Positions 52,345-61,465 are shown, numbered from the stretch's first letter. The stretch: 64,000 bases of DNA from Kiloniellaceae bacterium (GCA_021776175.1 JAJFGJ010000010.1:1-64000), one strand, 5' to 3'. Translations and numbers: made by a program. The notes: a model not told the origin generated them from the letters alone.

Positions 52345-53073
52345 CTAACGCCGCGTGTAGGCGGAGCCGTCGCCGAGGAAGCGCTCGAACCGGGCACGGC
52401 CCTGCTCATGGGCTGCGACGGTGCGGGCGCGGTCTAAAGATTCGGCCCGGGCCGAGGCCGCGAGCAGGGTCTGGAGTTGCATCGACTGCTTGGCGGCGAG
52501 CGCGGTCAGTTGGTTGCCGGCTTGGACAGCTTGCAGATTGCCGACGGCGCCTTGGCTCCTGGCGACCAGCCGGTCGAGCACGATCGTGTCGCCGCGCACC
52601 TGCCCGACGACCTCGGCCTGGACTTCGAGGCTGTGCTTGAATCCCTGACGCGCTAACGCCCAAGCTTCTTGCGCATCCTGAATGATCCGCGAGGTCGAGA
52701 CGGCGGACGCATACTGTTCCGGGAAAAGCCGGCGATATTCGCTGTCGATCGCCGAGACCTGATAGGCGATGCCTTGCGCATTCTGGATCAAACCATCGAC
52801 CCGCCGCAGCGAGGCTTGCAGGTCCGCGGCGACCGACGTGGGTAGGCTGGCCAGATTTTGCGCCTGGTTGATCAGCATCTGCGCTTCGTTGGCGAGCTGA
52901 TTGATCTGGTTGTTGATTTGCATAAGGGCGCGAACCGCCTGCAGGAGGTTCTGGCCGAAATTAGCGCCGTCGAAGACGGCGATTGCCTGCGCGGGTGGAG
53001 CCGTCACGTTCACACCCGCGAGCCCGAACGCCAAGGCGGCGCAGGCCGAGAGAAGTTTCTTTTTGAGAGTCAT
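52345..53073 (-). CDS. trbJ: Conjugal transfer protein TrbJ (VirB5-like)
   Basis: 242 residues. A signal peptide (LLSACAALAFGLAGVNVTAP) is followed by AQAIAVFDGANFGQNLLQAV and a Gln/Asn/Ala-rich helical body (MQINNQINQLANEAQMLINQ), characteristic of TrbJ. A periplasmic or pilus-tip component. ATG overlaps the stop of the preceding exported-protein gene (ATGA). The helical region is likely coiled-coil. Confidence 0.92.
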   Translation of the reverse strand: MTLKKKLLSACAALAFGLAGVNVTAPPAQAIAVFDGANFGQNLLQAVRALMQINNQINQLANEAQMLINQAQNLASLPTSVAADLQASLRRVDGLIQNAQGIAYQVSAIDSEYRRLFPEQYASAVSTSRIIQDAQEAWALARQGFKHSLEVQAEVVGQVRGDTIVLDRLVARSQGAVGNLQAVQAGNQLTALAAKQSMQLQTLLAASARAESLDRARTVAAHEQGRARFERFLGDGSAYTRR

Positions 53074-53768
53074 CGTCCGTGGTCCTCCGTGTTGTCCCCA
53101 AGGTCAAACCAAGTCCAACCGTCCTGGCCGCGGGCCAGGATTTCGACGCGGTAGTGGTAGGTGTTGAATTCGCTGATGGCGTAAACGGAGGCCCCGAGCG
53201 GCCGGACGCGGCCTTGGTCGAAGCCGTCATAGACGCCGTAGAAATGGCTTTTGGCGTAGCTGTCGCCAAAGCCGTAGCCGTCGGAAAAGTCGAGGGCGAT
53301 GCCGCCATAAGCGATCTCGCCGATCTGCGCATTGCCGATGCGGGCGTGGCACCCCGGCAGGGCAACCGCCGCTGCGCCACCAAACGACCGCCGCAGTACC
53401 GCACCGCCACCAGGTTTGCTGGCGGACGAAATCTCCGGCGCGGACACTTCACCGCAATGACCGCCGGTCGAGGCGATGCGAATTTCGTTTACATCCGGAT
53501 GAAGTGGGATGCACAGCGAGCCGCTGGCCGTCACCGCGCTGGCGTCAAGCCATTGCATGATCGTCTGGTGCGCATCACGCTTGCCCCAAATATGGCGCCA
53601 GGCTCCGGCACAAGAGGGGCCAATCAAGAGCCTGGCGTCGCCCTGTCTGGTTACGACATTCAGATACGTGTCGGGACAGTTGTCCTCGCGCGAGCAGCGC
53701 GGCCAGCCCTCCTCGGCCACTGCCGTCTGTGCGCTTATCAGACAAGCCAGCGCCAGTGCGCCCGCCAT
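53070..53768 (-). CDS. Exported protein of unknown family inserted between trbE and trbJ
   Basis: 232 residues from MAGALALACLISAQTAVAEE, a clear signal peptide. The mature part has five or six cysteines (for example RCSREDNCPD, GPSCAGAW, SLCIPLHPD, GGHCGEV, PGCHARIG), suggesting a disulphide-bonded periplasmic protein. The end is aromatic-rich (HFYGVYDGFDQG, YHYRVEILARGQDGWTWFDL). The start lies one base after the trbE stop and its stop overlaps trbJ, so it is fully built into the operon. The standard trb order has no gene here. Function unknown; entry exclusion or surface adaptation is only a guess. Confidence 0.72.
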   Translation of the reverse strand: MAGALALACLISAQTAVAEEGWPRCSREDNCPDTYLNVVTRQGDARLLIGPSCAGAWRHIWGKRDAHQTIMQWLDASAVTASGSLCIPLHPDVNEIRIASTGGHCGEVSAPEISSASKPGGGAVLRRSFGGAAAVALPGCHARIGNAQIGEIAYGGIALDFSDGYGFGDSYAKSHFYGVYDGFDQGRVRPLGASVYAISEFNTYHYRVEILARGQDGWTWFDLGDNTEDHGR

Positions 53769-53769
53769 C

Positions 53770-56229
53770 TCAAACGGTCGTTTCAATTTCGGTCTCCTTG
53801 TTGTTTCGATCACTCTCAGCGATCAGCTCAGCCGCCCAATCGAGCCCCTTGGCGCGCAGCCAGCACTCCGCGAACGCCCCTTCGCCATGAGCGGCGATCA
53901 GCTCATCCATCAGGGCATGGTCCTGCTTGGTACCGGCGCCGATGAGGGCAAGTGCTACGGGCCCGAGTCCGAGCTCGAACAGGCGGTTGCCCTGGCGCGA
54001 CTGGTAGTAGTAGTCGCGCTTAGGCACCGCGCGGGCGATGATCTCAATCTGTCGATCATTGAGCCCGAAGGCCTCATAGACCGCCTTGGCTTGCGGCTCG
54101 ACCGCCCGGTCGTTGGGCAAAAAGATGCGGCTCGGACAGCTCTCGATGATGGCTGGCGCGATGGAGCTACCGGCGATGTCGGAGAGACCCTGGGTCGCAA
54201 AAACAACAGAGACATTCTGCTTGCGGAGCGTTTTCAGCCATTCGCGGATGCGCGCGGCAAAAGCCGGGTTGTCCAGGAACAGCCAGGCCTCATCGAGAAT
54301 CAGGAGCGACGGGCGCCCGTCGAAGCGCTCGTCGAGGCGGTGGAAGAGATAGGTGAGCACCGGAAGCACCGCCCCGGCCTCGTGCATCAGCGCCTCCATC
54401 TCGAAACACTGGACGGCGCTCAGTCTCAAGCGCTCGTCATCGGCGTCGAGGAGCCGGCCATAGGGGCCTTCAAGCGTGTAGGGCTGAAGCGCCTGGCGAA
54501 GTTCGCTGCGTTGCAGGAGTGACGCTAGTCCCGTCAGCGTGCGTTCGGGCTGGGGTGCCGCCGCCAGGTTGGAAAGCGCCGACCAGACCGCGTCCTTGAC
54601 CTCCGGCGTGACCGCGACGCCTTCATGGGCGAGGAGGCCGAGGATCCAGCCTTGCGCGAATGATCGCTCGGCCGTGAGGTCGATCTTGGCAAGCGGTTGG
54701 AAGGCGAGCGCGTTCTTTACGCCGTCAGTGGCCGCCCCCAGATCGAAATAATCCCCGCCCATGCCGAGAACGGCGGCACGCGCGGAGCCGCCTTTGTCGA
54801 AGATGGTGATCTGAGCCTGCGCGTAGCGGCGGAACTGGAGCGCGATCAGCGCAAGCAGCACCGACTTGCCCGCGCCCGTCGGGCCGACGATGAGCGTGTG
54901 ACCGACATCGCCGATATGGGTGACGAGCCGGAACGGCGTGGTTTCGTTGGTCCGCACCGTGAGGAGCGGCGGCCCATCCAGATGGGCGTTTCGCGCCGGT
55001 CCGGCCCAGGCAGCCGACAATGGCATCATATGCGACAGGTTCAGCGTGTTGATCGGGGATTGCCGGACATTGGCGTAGACATGACCGGGCAAGGACGAAA
55101 GCCAAGCCTCGATGGCATTCACGCTCTCCTCGATGGTGGCGAAGCCGCGTCCGTCGATGACCCGCTGTACCGCGCGCACCTTCTCGCGGGCCCTCGCCGC
55201 GTCTTCATCCCAAACGACGAAAGTCGTGGTGACATAGCCGTAGGCAACGAGATCGGCCCCCAGCTCTTGCAGCGCGGCATCGGCGTCCGCCGTCTTGTTG
55301 TCGGCGTCCGTATCGACGAGCACCGACTGCTCGTTGGTCATCACCTCCTTGATGATGGCGGCGATCGACTTGCGCTTGGCGAACCATTGCCGGCGATAAC
55401 GGCGGATCACCTTCTCGGCTGCCGCCTTGTCTACGGACAAGAAGCGCGTCATCCATCGATACTCGAACCCGAGATGATTAAGGGCATCGAGAAGGCCCGG
55501 CGTGGTCGCGCCGGGAAACCCGAGCACGGTGAGCGCGCGGAGATGGGCGTTGCCGAGCATGGGTGCTAGTCCGCCGGTTAACGGCGTATCCACGAGCACC
55601 GCATCGAGGTATGCCGGGATTTCCGGACAGGCGATCCGATGCCTTTTGTTCGAAATGCAATTGTGCAGGTAGGTCAGTGTCTCCTCGTCCGTGAGTGCCG
55701 CCACCTCCGGCATCAGTTCCGCCAAAAGGTCGAGCGCGCGGTCGGTCTGCTGGACGAAGGTGTCCAGATGATCGCGATAGTCGAGCCCCTGCTTCTGATC
55801 GGCCGTCTCGATGAGGAGATGCTCCGCCCTACCGACAGTCTCGGCCGGCGGCAGATAGACGAAGGTGAGCACATAACCGCTCTCGAAGAGAGCGCCTGCT
55901 TCTTCGAAAGCCGCCCGTCGTTCTTCATCGACGAGCGCCGAGACCGGGTCCGGAAAGTCCGAGCGCGGATAATCGCGCGCCGCATGACGTTCGGCCTCGA
56001 AGAACAGCGCCCAGCCGGAGCCGAAGCGGCGCAGCACATTGTTGATCCGGGCGCAGGTGGCGACGAGTTCCGCTTCCGTGGCGCTTTCGAGGTCCGGCCC
56101 GCGGAAGCGTGCCGAGCGCTGGAAGCTGCCGTCCTTGTTGAGAACGACTCCTGGCGCAACCAGACAGGCCCAGGGGAGGTAATCCGCGAGCAGCGCCGGC
56201 CGCTTCCGGTATTCAGCCAAGTTCAGCAT
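53770..56229 (-). CDS. trbE: Conjugal transfer ATPase TrbE (VirB4-like)
   Basis: 819 residues. The N-terminal CagE/TrbE domain (YLPWACLVAPGVVLNKDGSF and on) is followed by the ATPase with Walker A GPTGAGKSVLLALIAL and Walker B LLILDEAWLFL. The sensor stretch VSVVFATQGLSDIAGSSIAP is also present. Drives assembly of the type IV secretion channel and pilus from the inner membrane. Overlaps trbD by seven bases. Confidence 0.94.
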   Translation of the reverse strand: MLNLAEYRKRPALLADYLPWACLVAPGVVLNKDGSFQRSARFRGPDLESATEAELVATCARINNVLRRFGSGWALFFEAERHAARDYPRSDFPDPVSALVDEERRAAFEEAGALFESGYVLTFVYLPPAETVGRAEHLLIETADQKQGLDYRDHLDTFVQQTDRALDLLAELMPEVAALTDEETLTYLHNCISNKRHRIACPEIPAYLDAVLVDTPLTGGLAPMLGNAHLRALTVLGFPGATTPGLLDALNHLGFEYRWMTRFLSVDKAAAEKVIRRYRRQWFAKRKSIAAIIKEVMTNEQSVLVDTDADNKTADADAALQELGADLVAYGYVTTTFVVWDEDAARAREKVRAVQRVIDGRGFATIEESVNAIEAWLSSLPGHVYANVRQSPINTLNLSHMMPLSAAWAGPARNAHLDGPPLLTVRTNETTPFRLVTHIGDVGHTLIVGPTGAGKSVLLALIALQFRRYAQAQITIFDKGGSARAAVLGMGGDYFDLGAATDGVKNALAFQPLAKIDLTAERSFAQGWILGLLAHEGVAVTPEVKDAVWSALSNLAAAPQPERTLTGLASLLQRSELRQALQPYTLEGPYGRLLDADDERLRLSAVQCFEMEALMHEAGAVLPVLTYLFHRLDERFDGRPSLLILDEAWLFLDNPAFAARIREWLKTLRKQNVSVVFATQGLSDIAGSSIAPAIIESCPSRIFLPNDRAVEPQAKAVYEAFGLNDRQIEIIARAVPKRDYYYQSRQGNRLFELGLGPVALALIGAGTKQDHALMDELIAAHGEGAFAECWLRAKGLDWAAELIAESDRNNKETEIETTV

Positions 56230-56477
56230 GAGAGAGTGCCTTTGTGACGGATGTGGCGGACCAGGACCTCCATGAAGCGCGGGTCCTTCTTGGCGGCGTA
56301 GACCGCGACACCGTGCCCGACGACCCAGACAACGATCCCGGCGATCCAGAGTTGGAGACCGAGCCCTAAGGCGGCGGCGAGCGTGCCGTTGACGATGGCC
56401 ACCGTGCGCGGCGCGCCGCCCAAGAGAATCGGCTCGGTCAGTGAGCGGTGCAGGGGCACCTCAAATCCTTCGATCAT
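56223..56477 (-). CDS. trbD: Conjugal transfer protein TrbD (VirB3-like)
   Basis: 84 residues beginning MIEGFEVPLHRSLTEPILLG, the TrbD signature, with one or two membrane helices (IVNGTLAAALGLGLQLWIAG, IVVWVVGHGVAVYAA). Three in-frame ATGs exist. The one at 56477 has GAGGGG seven bases upstream; the ATG at 56492 overlaps the trbC stop and cannot be excluded. It probably helps place the pilin or TrbE at the membrane. Confidence 0.88.
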   Translation of the reverse strand: MIEGFEVPLHRSLTEPILLGGAPRTVAIVNGTLAAALGLGLQLWIAGIVVWVVGHGVAVYAAKKDPRFMEVLVRHIRHKGTLSC

Positions 56478-56488
56478 GGTCATTCCCC

Positions 56489-56839
56489 TCATGCCAGCAG
56501 GGCTCCGCCGCCGAAGGAGAAGAAGGACAGGAAGAAGGAGGTGGCGGCGAAGGCAATGGAGAGCCCGAAGACGATCTGCACCAGGCGCCGGAAACCACCG
56601 CTAGACTCGCCGAAGGCCAGTGACAGGCCGGTCAGGATGATGACGATCACCGCCACGATGCGCGCAACCGGCCCCTCGATGGATTGCAGGATCTGGGTAA
56701 GCGGAGCCTCCCAGGGCATACCGGACCCGGCCGCGTGGGCGACGCCCGGCCACATAAACGCGATGCCGATTGCGAGAGCCAGAAAAGCGGCGTGGCGGTT
56801 GGAAAAACACGAGCAAAGATCGAGAGCGGATGGGTTCAT
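56489..56839 (-). CDS. trbC: Conjugal transfer pilin TrbC (VirB2-like)
   Basis: 116 residues. A long signal peptide ends VAHAAGSG, and the mature pilin has two hydrophobic helices (IVAVIVIILTGLSLAFGES and the C-terminal LSIAFAATSFFLSFFSF) split by a short polar loop. This is the VirB2/TrbC fold. It would be processed, and possibly cyclised by the TraF-type peptidase partly seen at the right edge. The ribosome site AGGAGACTTCT precedes the ATG. Confidence 0.9.
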   Translation of the reverse strand: MNPSALDLCSCFSNRHAAFLALAIGIAFMWPGVAHAAGSGMPWEAPLTQILQSIEGPVARIVAVIVIILTGLSLAFGESSGGFRRLVQIVFGLSIAFAATSFFLSFFSFGGGALLA

Positions 56840-56854
56840 AGAAGTCTCCTCTGG

Positions 56855-57835
56855 TCAGTCCGATGGAACGAGATGGACGGGGGTGAGCGGGGTCAGGCTG
56901 TAGTCGCCATCGGCGGTGAGGCCATCGAGCGTGGCGATGGTTTCCACGCGACGGCCCGAGCCGCGGCCTTTAAGGAAGACCACCACGTCGATCGCCTCGG
57001 CGATCAGCCGGCGCGGCACGGTGACGACGGCTTCTTGGATGAGTTGTTCAAGCCGATAGAGCCCGGCATGGGCGGAGTTGGCGTGCAGGGTCGTGATTCC
57101 ACCCGGATGGCCGGTGTTCCAGGCCTTGAGCATGTCCAGCGCCTCCGGCCCCCTCACCTCGCCGACGATGATCCGGTCGGGCCGGAGTCGGAGGGTCGAG
57201 CGCACTAGGTCGGCCAGCGAGGCGACCCCTGGCTTGGTCCGTAGGCTGACGCAATCCTCGGCGGCGCAGTGGAGTTCGCGCGTGTCCTCGATCAGGATCA
57301 CCCGGTCGCCGCCATCGGTGACTTCGGCGAGAAGCGCATTCACCAGCGTCGTCTTGCCGGAGCTTGTGCCGCCGACGACGACGATGTTCTTAGCCAACAC
57401 CACGGCCTCTGCCAGCGCCTTCGCCTGAAGCGGCGTCATAATGTGCGCCTCGACATAGTCGATGAGCCGGTAGAGCATCTCGGCCGGTTTGCGGATCGCA
57501 AAGCACGGCGCGGACGCGACCGGCGGCAGCAGGCCCTCGAAGCGCTCGCCGCTCTCCGGCAGTTCCGCCGAGACCACCGGCCGATCGCGATGGCACTCTT
57601 GGCCGATATGGCTGGCCACAAGCCGGATGATCCGCTCCACCTCGGAAGCCCCGAGCCGTTCGCAGGTATCGATCCGCCCATCGCCATGACGGTCGATCCA
57701 GAGACGGCCGTCCGGGTTGACCATCACCTCGATCACCGCCGGATCGGCGAGCGCGGTGGCGATCGACGGGCCCATGGCCGTGCGCAGCATGGTCCGCTGG
57801 CGGTCGATGGTGGCGGGATTGAACCTGTCAGACAT
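56855..57835 (-). CDS. trbB: Conjugal transfer ATPase TrbB (VirB11-like)
   Basis: 326 residues. A hexameric traffic ATPase: Walker A VVGGTSSGKTTLVNALL, Asp box VILIEDTRELH, Walker B-like PDRIIVGEVRGPEALDML and His box GGITTLHANSAHA. Starts MSDRFNP at 57835, after GGGGAAG; the longer frame is rejected. Overlaps the end of the CopG-like gene by eight bases, placing it first among the trb genes. Confidence 0.93.
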   Translation of the reverse strand: MSDRFNPATIDRQRTMLRTAMGPSIATALADPAVIEVMVNPDGRLWIDRHGDGRIDTCERLGASEVERIIRLVASHIGQECHRDRPVVSAELPESGERFEGLLPPVASAPCFAIRKPAEMLYRLIDYVEAHIMTPLQAKALAEAVVLAKNIVVVGGTSSGKTTLVNALLAEVTDGGDRVILIEDTRELHCAAEDCVSLRTKPGVASLADLVRSTLRLRPDRIIVGEVRGPEALDMLKAWNTGHPGGITTLHANSAHAGLYRLEQLIQEAVVTVPRRLIAEAIDVVVFLKGRGSGRRVETIATLDGLTADGDYSLTPLTPVHLVPSD

Positions 57836-58349
57836 CAGCCACTTCCCCGTTCGATTTATCGTCGTGTTCCTCACTGTTCGGGGAAGCGGTCTCGCGCACT
57901 GCCCGCAACGCTTCGACCTCCTCCTGCGTGAAGAAATCGCTCTCCTCCGCGCTGATCTCTTCGAGCACGTCGCGGATCATGTTTTTACCGCCCGCGAGCC
58001 GGCGTCCGAGCTGACTGATGAAGTATTCGAAACGCTCCTTACCCAGTGCTCGCGCTGCGTCCTGATCCGTGTTCGGCAAGGGCGGCGTCACGGTCAGGAA
58101 AAAGCGGATGTAAAGCGCCAGCGTCTCGGTGGAGATTGAGAGATTACGCTCCAGCCGGTCGTACTGGCGGGTCATACGGTCGAGCCGCCGGATCAGCGCC
58201 CCGTCGCGCTGATCGTCGAATTCCTTTGAGAAGAAGCCCATGAGCGCGGCCTCGACGACGGCGGCCTTGGTGACGCCTGGCCGCTTGGCCGCAAGTCCTA
58301 CCTTGTCAAAGAGCTCGTAGGCGACATGGACGTTGAGGCGGGGCTTCAT
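57828..58349 (-). CDS. CopG-family ribbon-helix-helix protein of the transfer operon
   Basis: 173 residues starting MKPRLNVHVAYELFDKVGLA; the ribbon-helix-helix domain covers about residues 1-45 (PGVTKAAVVEAALMGFFS). The remainder is helical and charged, ending in an acidic tail (SPNSEEHDDKSNGE). Proteins of this type lie between virD4 and trbB in related elements, where they may regulate the operon or accompany the relaxosome. A good ribosome site (GAGGAGTACACAT) precedes 58349. Confidence 0.82.
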   Translation of the reverse strand: MKPRLNVHVAYELFDKVGLAAKRPGVTKAAVVEAALMGFFSKEFDDQRDGALIRRLDRMTRQYDRLERNLSISTETLALYIRFFLTVTPPLPNTDQDAARALGKERFEYFISQLGRRLAGGKNMIRDVLEEISAEESDFFTQEEVEALRAVRETASPNSEEHDDKSNGEVADV

Positions 58350-58360
58350 ATGTGTACTCC

Positions 58361-60457
58361 TCAAAAACTTGGCAGCAGATCGTCGTCGGCCTGATCGCCC
58401 ACGCCTTGATTGACGGCGTGGGCGCGCTGCATGGTGTCCGCGGAACGCCGCAGATCGGCCATGCGTTTGGCGTCAGTCGCCTCAAACTCATCGTCGAGAA
58501 GCCCGGCATCCGGCGTGCGTTCGGGTTTGGGTTTTGCGGGCGCCTCATCGGGCAGCGCGGGGTGACGTTTTAGGCCGCCCCCATTAGCCTCAGTGTCTTC
58601 TTCCACGCCGGAAACGAGCTCGGACCAGGGCTTCACGAGATCGGCATGGGACCCACGCACCTGTCCCGCCCAGTCGTCCGGCCGGTATGGCGGACGATCC
58701 CCGTAGGGACCATCCGCCACCAGACCGGGTGGGAGGCAGACCCGGCCCGTAAAGTTGGCGTCCTCGAAATAACGGAGCTTCTTTGCCCGGATCGGCGATT
58801 GTCCGGAAATCATGACGATTTCTTCGTCCGCCGGAAGCTGCATCACCTCGCCGGGCGTCAGCAGCGGCCGGGCGGTCTCCTGGCGCGAAACCATGACATG
58901 GGCGAGCCAGGGTGCCAGCCGGTGGCCGGCATAATTGCGCTGGGCGCGAAGTTCCGTTGCCGTGCCGAGCGAGTCCGAGATGCGCTTCGCCGTGCGCTCA
59001 TCGTTCGTGGCGAAGGCGATCCGGATGTGGCAATTGTCGAGGATCGCGTTGTTGTCACCGTAGGCCTTGGAGATCTGGTTGAGCGACTGGGCAATCAGGA
59101 AACTGCGCACGCCATATCCAGCCATGAATGCGAGTGCGCTCTCGAAGAAGTCGAGCCGCCCAAGCGCCGGGAACTCGTCCAGCATCATCAAAAGCTGGTG
59201 GCGATGGTGCTTACCATTCGGGTGGCTTACGCCGCCCCACTGAGGCGACGGTCCACCCTCATCCCCTTCGAGCTTCTCGGTCAGCCGCCGGCCGATCTGG
59301 TTGAGCACGAGCCGTACCAGCGGCTTGGTGCGCGAAATGTCCGAAGGCGGGATGACCAGGTAGAGCGAGACCGGCCGCTCGGCATCCATCAGATCGGCGA
59401 TGCGCCATTCGCAGGCGCTTGTCGTCTCGGCCACCGTCGGATCGCGGTAGAGACCGAGAAACGACATGGCCGTCGAAAGCACGCCCGAGCGCTCGTTCTC
59501 CGACTTGTTCAGGAGCTCCCGCGCGGACTGGGCGACGACGGGATGGACCCGCGGGCGCGCGTCCATGCCGAGATGATTGGTGCCCATCATCGCCCGCAGC
59601 GTCCGCTCGAACGAGCGTGACGGGTCCGAGAGGAAGACCGCAACGCGGGCGAGCGTCTTTTCCTGCTCGGCGTAGAGGACGTGCAGGATCACACCGACCA
59701 GCAACGAATGGCTGGTCTTCTCCCAATGGCTCCGCCGCTCAAGTGCGCCTTCGGGATCGACCAGGATGTCAGCGATGTTCTGAACGTCTCGGACCTCGTT
59801 GCGCCCTTTGCGCACCTCCAGGAGCGGATTGTATTTGGCGCTGGCCGGATCGGTCGGATTGAACAGCAGGCAGTGCGAGAACCTTGATCGCCAGCCGGCG
59901 GTAAGCTGCCAGTTCTCGCCTTTGATGTCGTGGATCACTGCCGAATGTGGCCAGCTCAAAAGCGTCGGGATGACGAGACCCACACCCTTGCCCGAGCGGG
60001 TCGGCGCGAAGCACATGACGTGCTCCGGCCCGTGGTGGCGCAGGTACCGTCCTTTGAAACGCCCAAGAAAAACGCCGGCCGTATCGAATAGGCTGGATTT
60101 AGCGATCTCGGACTTGGTCGCCCAGCGTGACGAACCGTAGGTCGTCACCAACCGGCTCTGGCGCGCACGCCAGAGTGATCCGGCAATGGCAATCATCACG
60201 CCGAGAATGCCGCCCGACGCCGCTATTGCGCCGGCCCGGTTGAACACCTCGGGCGCGTAGGCCTCGTAGGCGTACCACCATTCGAACAGGCGCCAGGGCA
60301 GATAGACGGGATAGTCGACAACTTCGAACCACGCTGGGCCGAGGCGCGGCTGCTGGCCAAGCCGCGCCGCCGCCCATTGCGTAGCGCCCCAAACCGCACC
60401 GATCACGATCGCGAAAACGAGGAAAATCTGGCCTATGAGGAGCTTGGTCGGGGTCAT
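58361..60457 (-). CDS. traG: Type IV coupling protein VirD4/TraG
   Basis: 698 residues. Two N-terminal membrane helices (LLIGQIFLVFAIVIGAVWGA and AIAASGGILGVMIAIAGSLW) anchor a cytoplasmic ring ATPase. Walker A is CFAPTRSGKGVGLVIP, followed by HDIKGENW and Walker B LLMMLDEFPALGRL. The tail is charged and Pro-rich. It hands the relaxase-DNA complex to the secretion channel. Start at 60457 is preferred over 60505 because the membrane domain begins there. A foreign gene cluster separates it from the relaxase gene, to which it is normally adjacent. Confidence 0.93.
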   Translation of the reverse strand: MTPTKLLIGQIFLVFAIVIGAVWGATQWAAARLGQQPRLGPAWFEVVDYPVYLPWRLFEWWYAYEAYAPEVFNRAGAIAASGGILGVMIAIAGSLWRARQSRLVTTYGSSRWATKSEIAKSSLFDTAGVFLGRFKGRYLRHHGPEHVMCFAPTRSGKGVGLVIPTLLSWPHSAVIHDIKGENWQLTAGWRSRFSHCLLFNPTDPASAKYNPLLEVRKGRNEVRDVQNIADILVDPEGALERRSHWEKTSHSLLVGVILHVLYAEQEKTLARVAVFLSDPSRSFERTLRAMMGTNHLGMDARPRVHPVVAQSARELLNKSENERSGVLSTAMSFLGLYRDPTVAETTSACEWRIADLMDAERPVSLYLVIPPSDISRTKPLVRLVLNQIGRRLTEKLEGDEGGPSPQWGGVSHPNGKHHRHQLLMMLDEFPALGRLDFFESALAFMAGYGVRSFLIAQSLNQISKAYGDNNAILDNCHIRIAFATNDERTAKRISDSLGTATELRAQRNYAGHRLAPWLAHVMVSRQETARPLLTPGEVMQLPADEEIVMISGQSPIRAKKLRYFEDANFTGRVCLPPGLVADGPYGDRPPYRPDDWAGQVRGSHADLVKPWSELVSGVEEDTEANGGGLKRHPALPDEAPAKPKPERTPDAGLLDDEFEATDAKRMADLRRSADTMQRAHAVNQGVGDQADDDLLPSF

Positions 60458-60505
60458 CGATCTCTCGCCGCCAATGGACCCGGAGGTCCGATGAAGTCGG
60501 CACAA

Positions 60506-60845
60506 GATCGCTTCGAATATCGTAATTATTCAACGCTGTAGGTTCCAACGTGGTCCAGGCGGCCCTATTTGAGGCAAGCTGATCAACGACGCAGCAATGA
60601 CATCCAAAAACTTTTCGATAGAATTGGGGACATTTCCCTCGCCACTGATGGTTTCAATCGATGGGAATCTGCGAAATCAATTGAAGACGCTTTGCAATGC
60701 CCGCTTTGCAACAGCACACGGTCAATACAAATCAGCGAGTGGCAATTTTTTTCCCGGGACGGTAAGCCTTGTTCGTCACAATGAAAGCACCCCAAATGCG
60801 TTCGGTAACGGCGCCTTAATGAGCTCAGCCAAGTAGGAGACAAGA
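60506..60845. other. Gap upstream of the CHAT-like gene
   Basis: AT-richer than the flanking transfer genes. It contains a plus-strand gene remnant (60542-60784) and an overlapping second-frame reading (60597-60836). The divergent promoters for traG (minus) and the CHAT-like gene (plus) must lie here; none was assigned. Confidence 0.4.
60542..60784 (+). pseudogene. Zinc-finger-like gene remnant
   Basis: An open frame of 80 codons without an ATG; TTG at 60569 is the only likely start. It reads like real protein: NDIQKLFDRIGDISLATDGF, then ALQCPLCNSTRSIQISEWQF with a CPLC knuckle, stopping soon after. An overlapping frame from ATG 60597 to 60836 ends nine bases before the CHAT-like gene but has poorer composition. 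A frameshifted or truncated partner gene of the CHAT-like protein is the best guess. Confidence 0.35.
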
Positions 60846-61442
60846 ATGAGAACGCGGCCAGATGTTTTCATAATAGAAAGCTTGGATCCCGACGACGAAG
60901 GGAACGGCCGTTTCGAAGGTGGCAGCATCTCGCACGTGCTGCGTCTTCATGGAAAGGAACCCAAATACCGATACGTCAGAACGCGGGAGAAATTCGAGGA
61001 TGCAATCAAAGAATTCGCGAAATCAAACTATCGCTATCTGCACATTTCAGCTCACGCGGATGCGGAGGGCATGTGTACGACAAATCAGGATGAGATTGAC
61101 TACGATGAATTGGCTGATCTCTTGAATCCGGCGTTACGCGGAAAACGTCTCTTCCTTTCAGCCTGCTCAATGGTTCACGAGGACATGGCAAAGGAGATAG
61201 TGCCCAAGACTGGATGTTTCTCCGTTGTTGGCCCCAGAGAAGACATTGCGTTCACGGCTGCCGCTGTGTTTTGGCCGGCAATTTACCACCTGATGTTCAC
61301 GACAAACGACAGCGCGATGACCCATGCCGTCCTTAAAAGGAACTTGGAAAAGATAACGTCTCTGTTCGGGGTTGAAATAGGGTACTTCTCCAGATCGAAG
61401 AAACTGAAACGGGGGTACACGAAAGATATACTCAAAATATAG
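60846..61442 (+). CDS. CHAT/caspase-like protein
   Basis: 198 residues. Motifs of the caspase-HetF (CHAT) peptidase fold are visible: YRYLHISAHADAEG with candidate catalytic His70, and GKRLFLSACSMVHED with candidate Cys107, at the expected 37-residue spacing. The segment FTAAAVFWPAIYHLMF resembles the family's closing helix. The ribosome site AGGAGACAAGA precedes ATG 60846. The gene is on the opposite strand from all transfer genes, lies between relaxase and coupling-protein genes, and is less GC-rich, so it is probably acquired cargo. CHAT proteases often act in immune or cell-death systems; no partner is certain here. Confidence 0.68.
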   Translation: MRTRPDVFIIESLDPDDEGNGRFEGGSISHVLRLHGKEPKYRYVRTREKFEDAIKEFAKSNYRYLHISAHADAEGMCTTNQDEIDYDELADLLNPALRGKRLFLSACSMVHEDMAKEIVPKTGCFSVVGPREDIAFTAAAVFWPAIYHLMFTTNDSAMTHAVLKRNLEKITSLFGVEIGYFSRSKKLKRGYTKDILKI

Positions 61443-61465
61443 GCAGACCGATCGATTGAACGACG

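Noticed and set aside
53509..54522. 337-residue plus-strand frame opposite trbE
   Set aside because: Complementary to a frame carrying trbE motifs and without any recognisable family.
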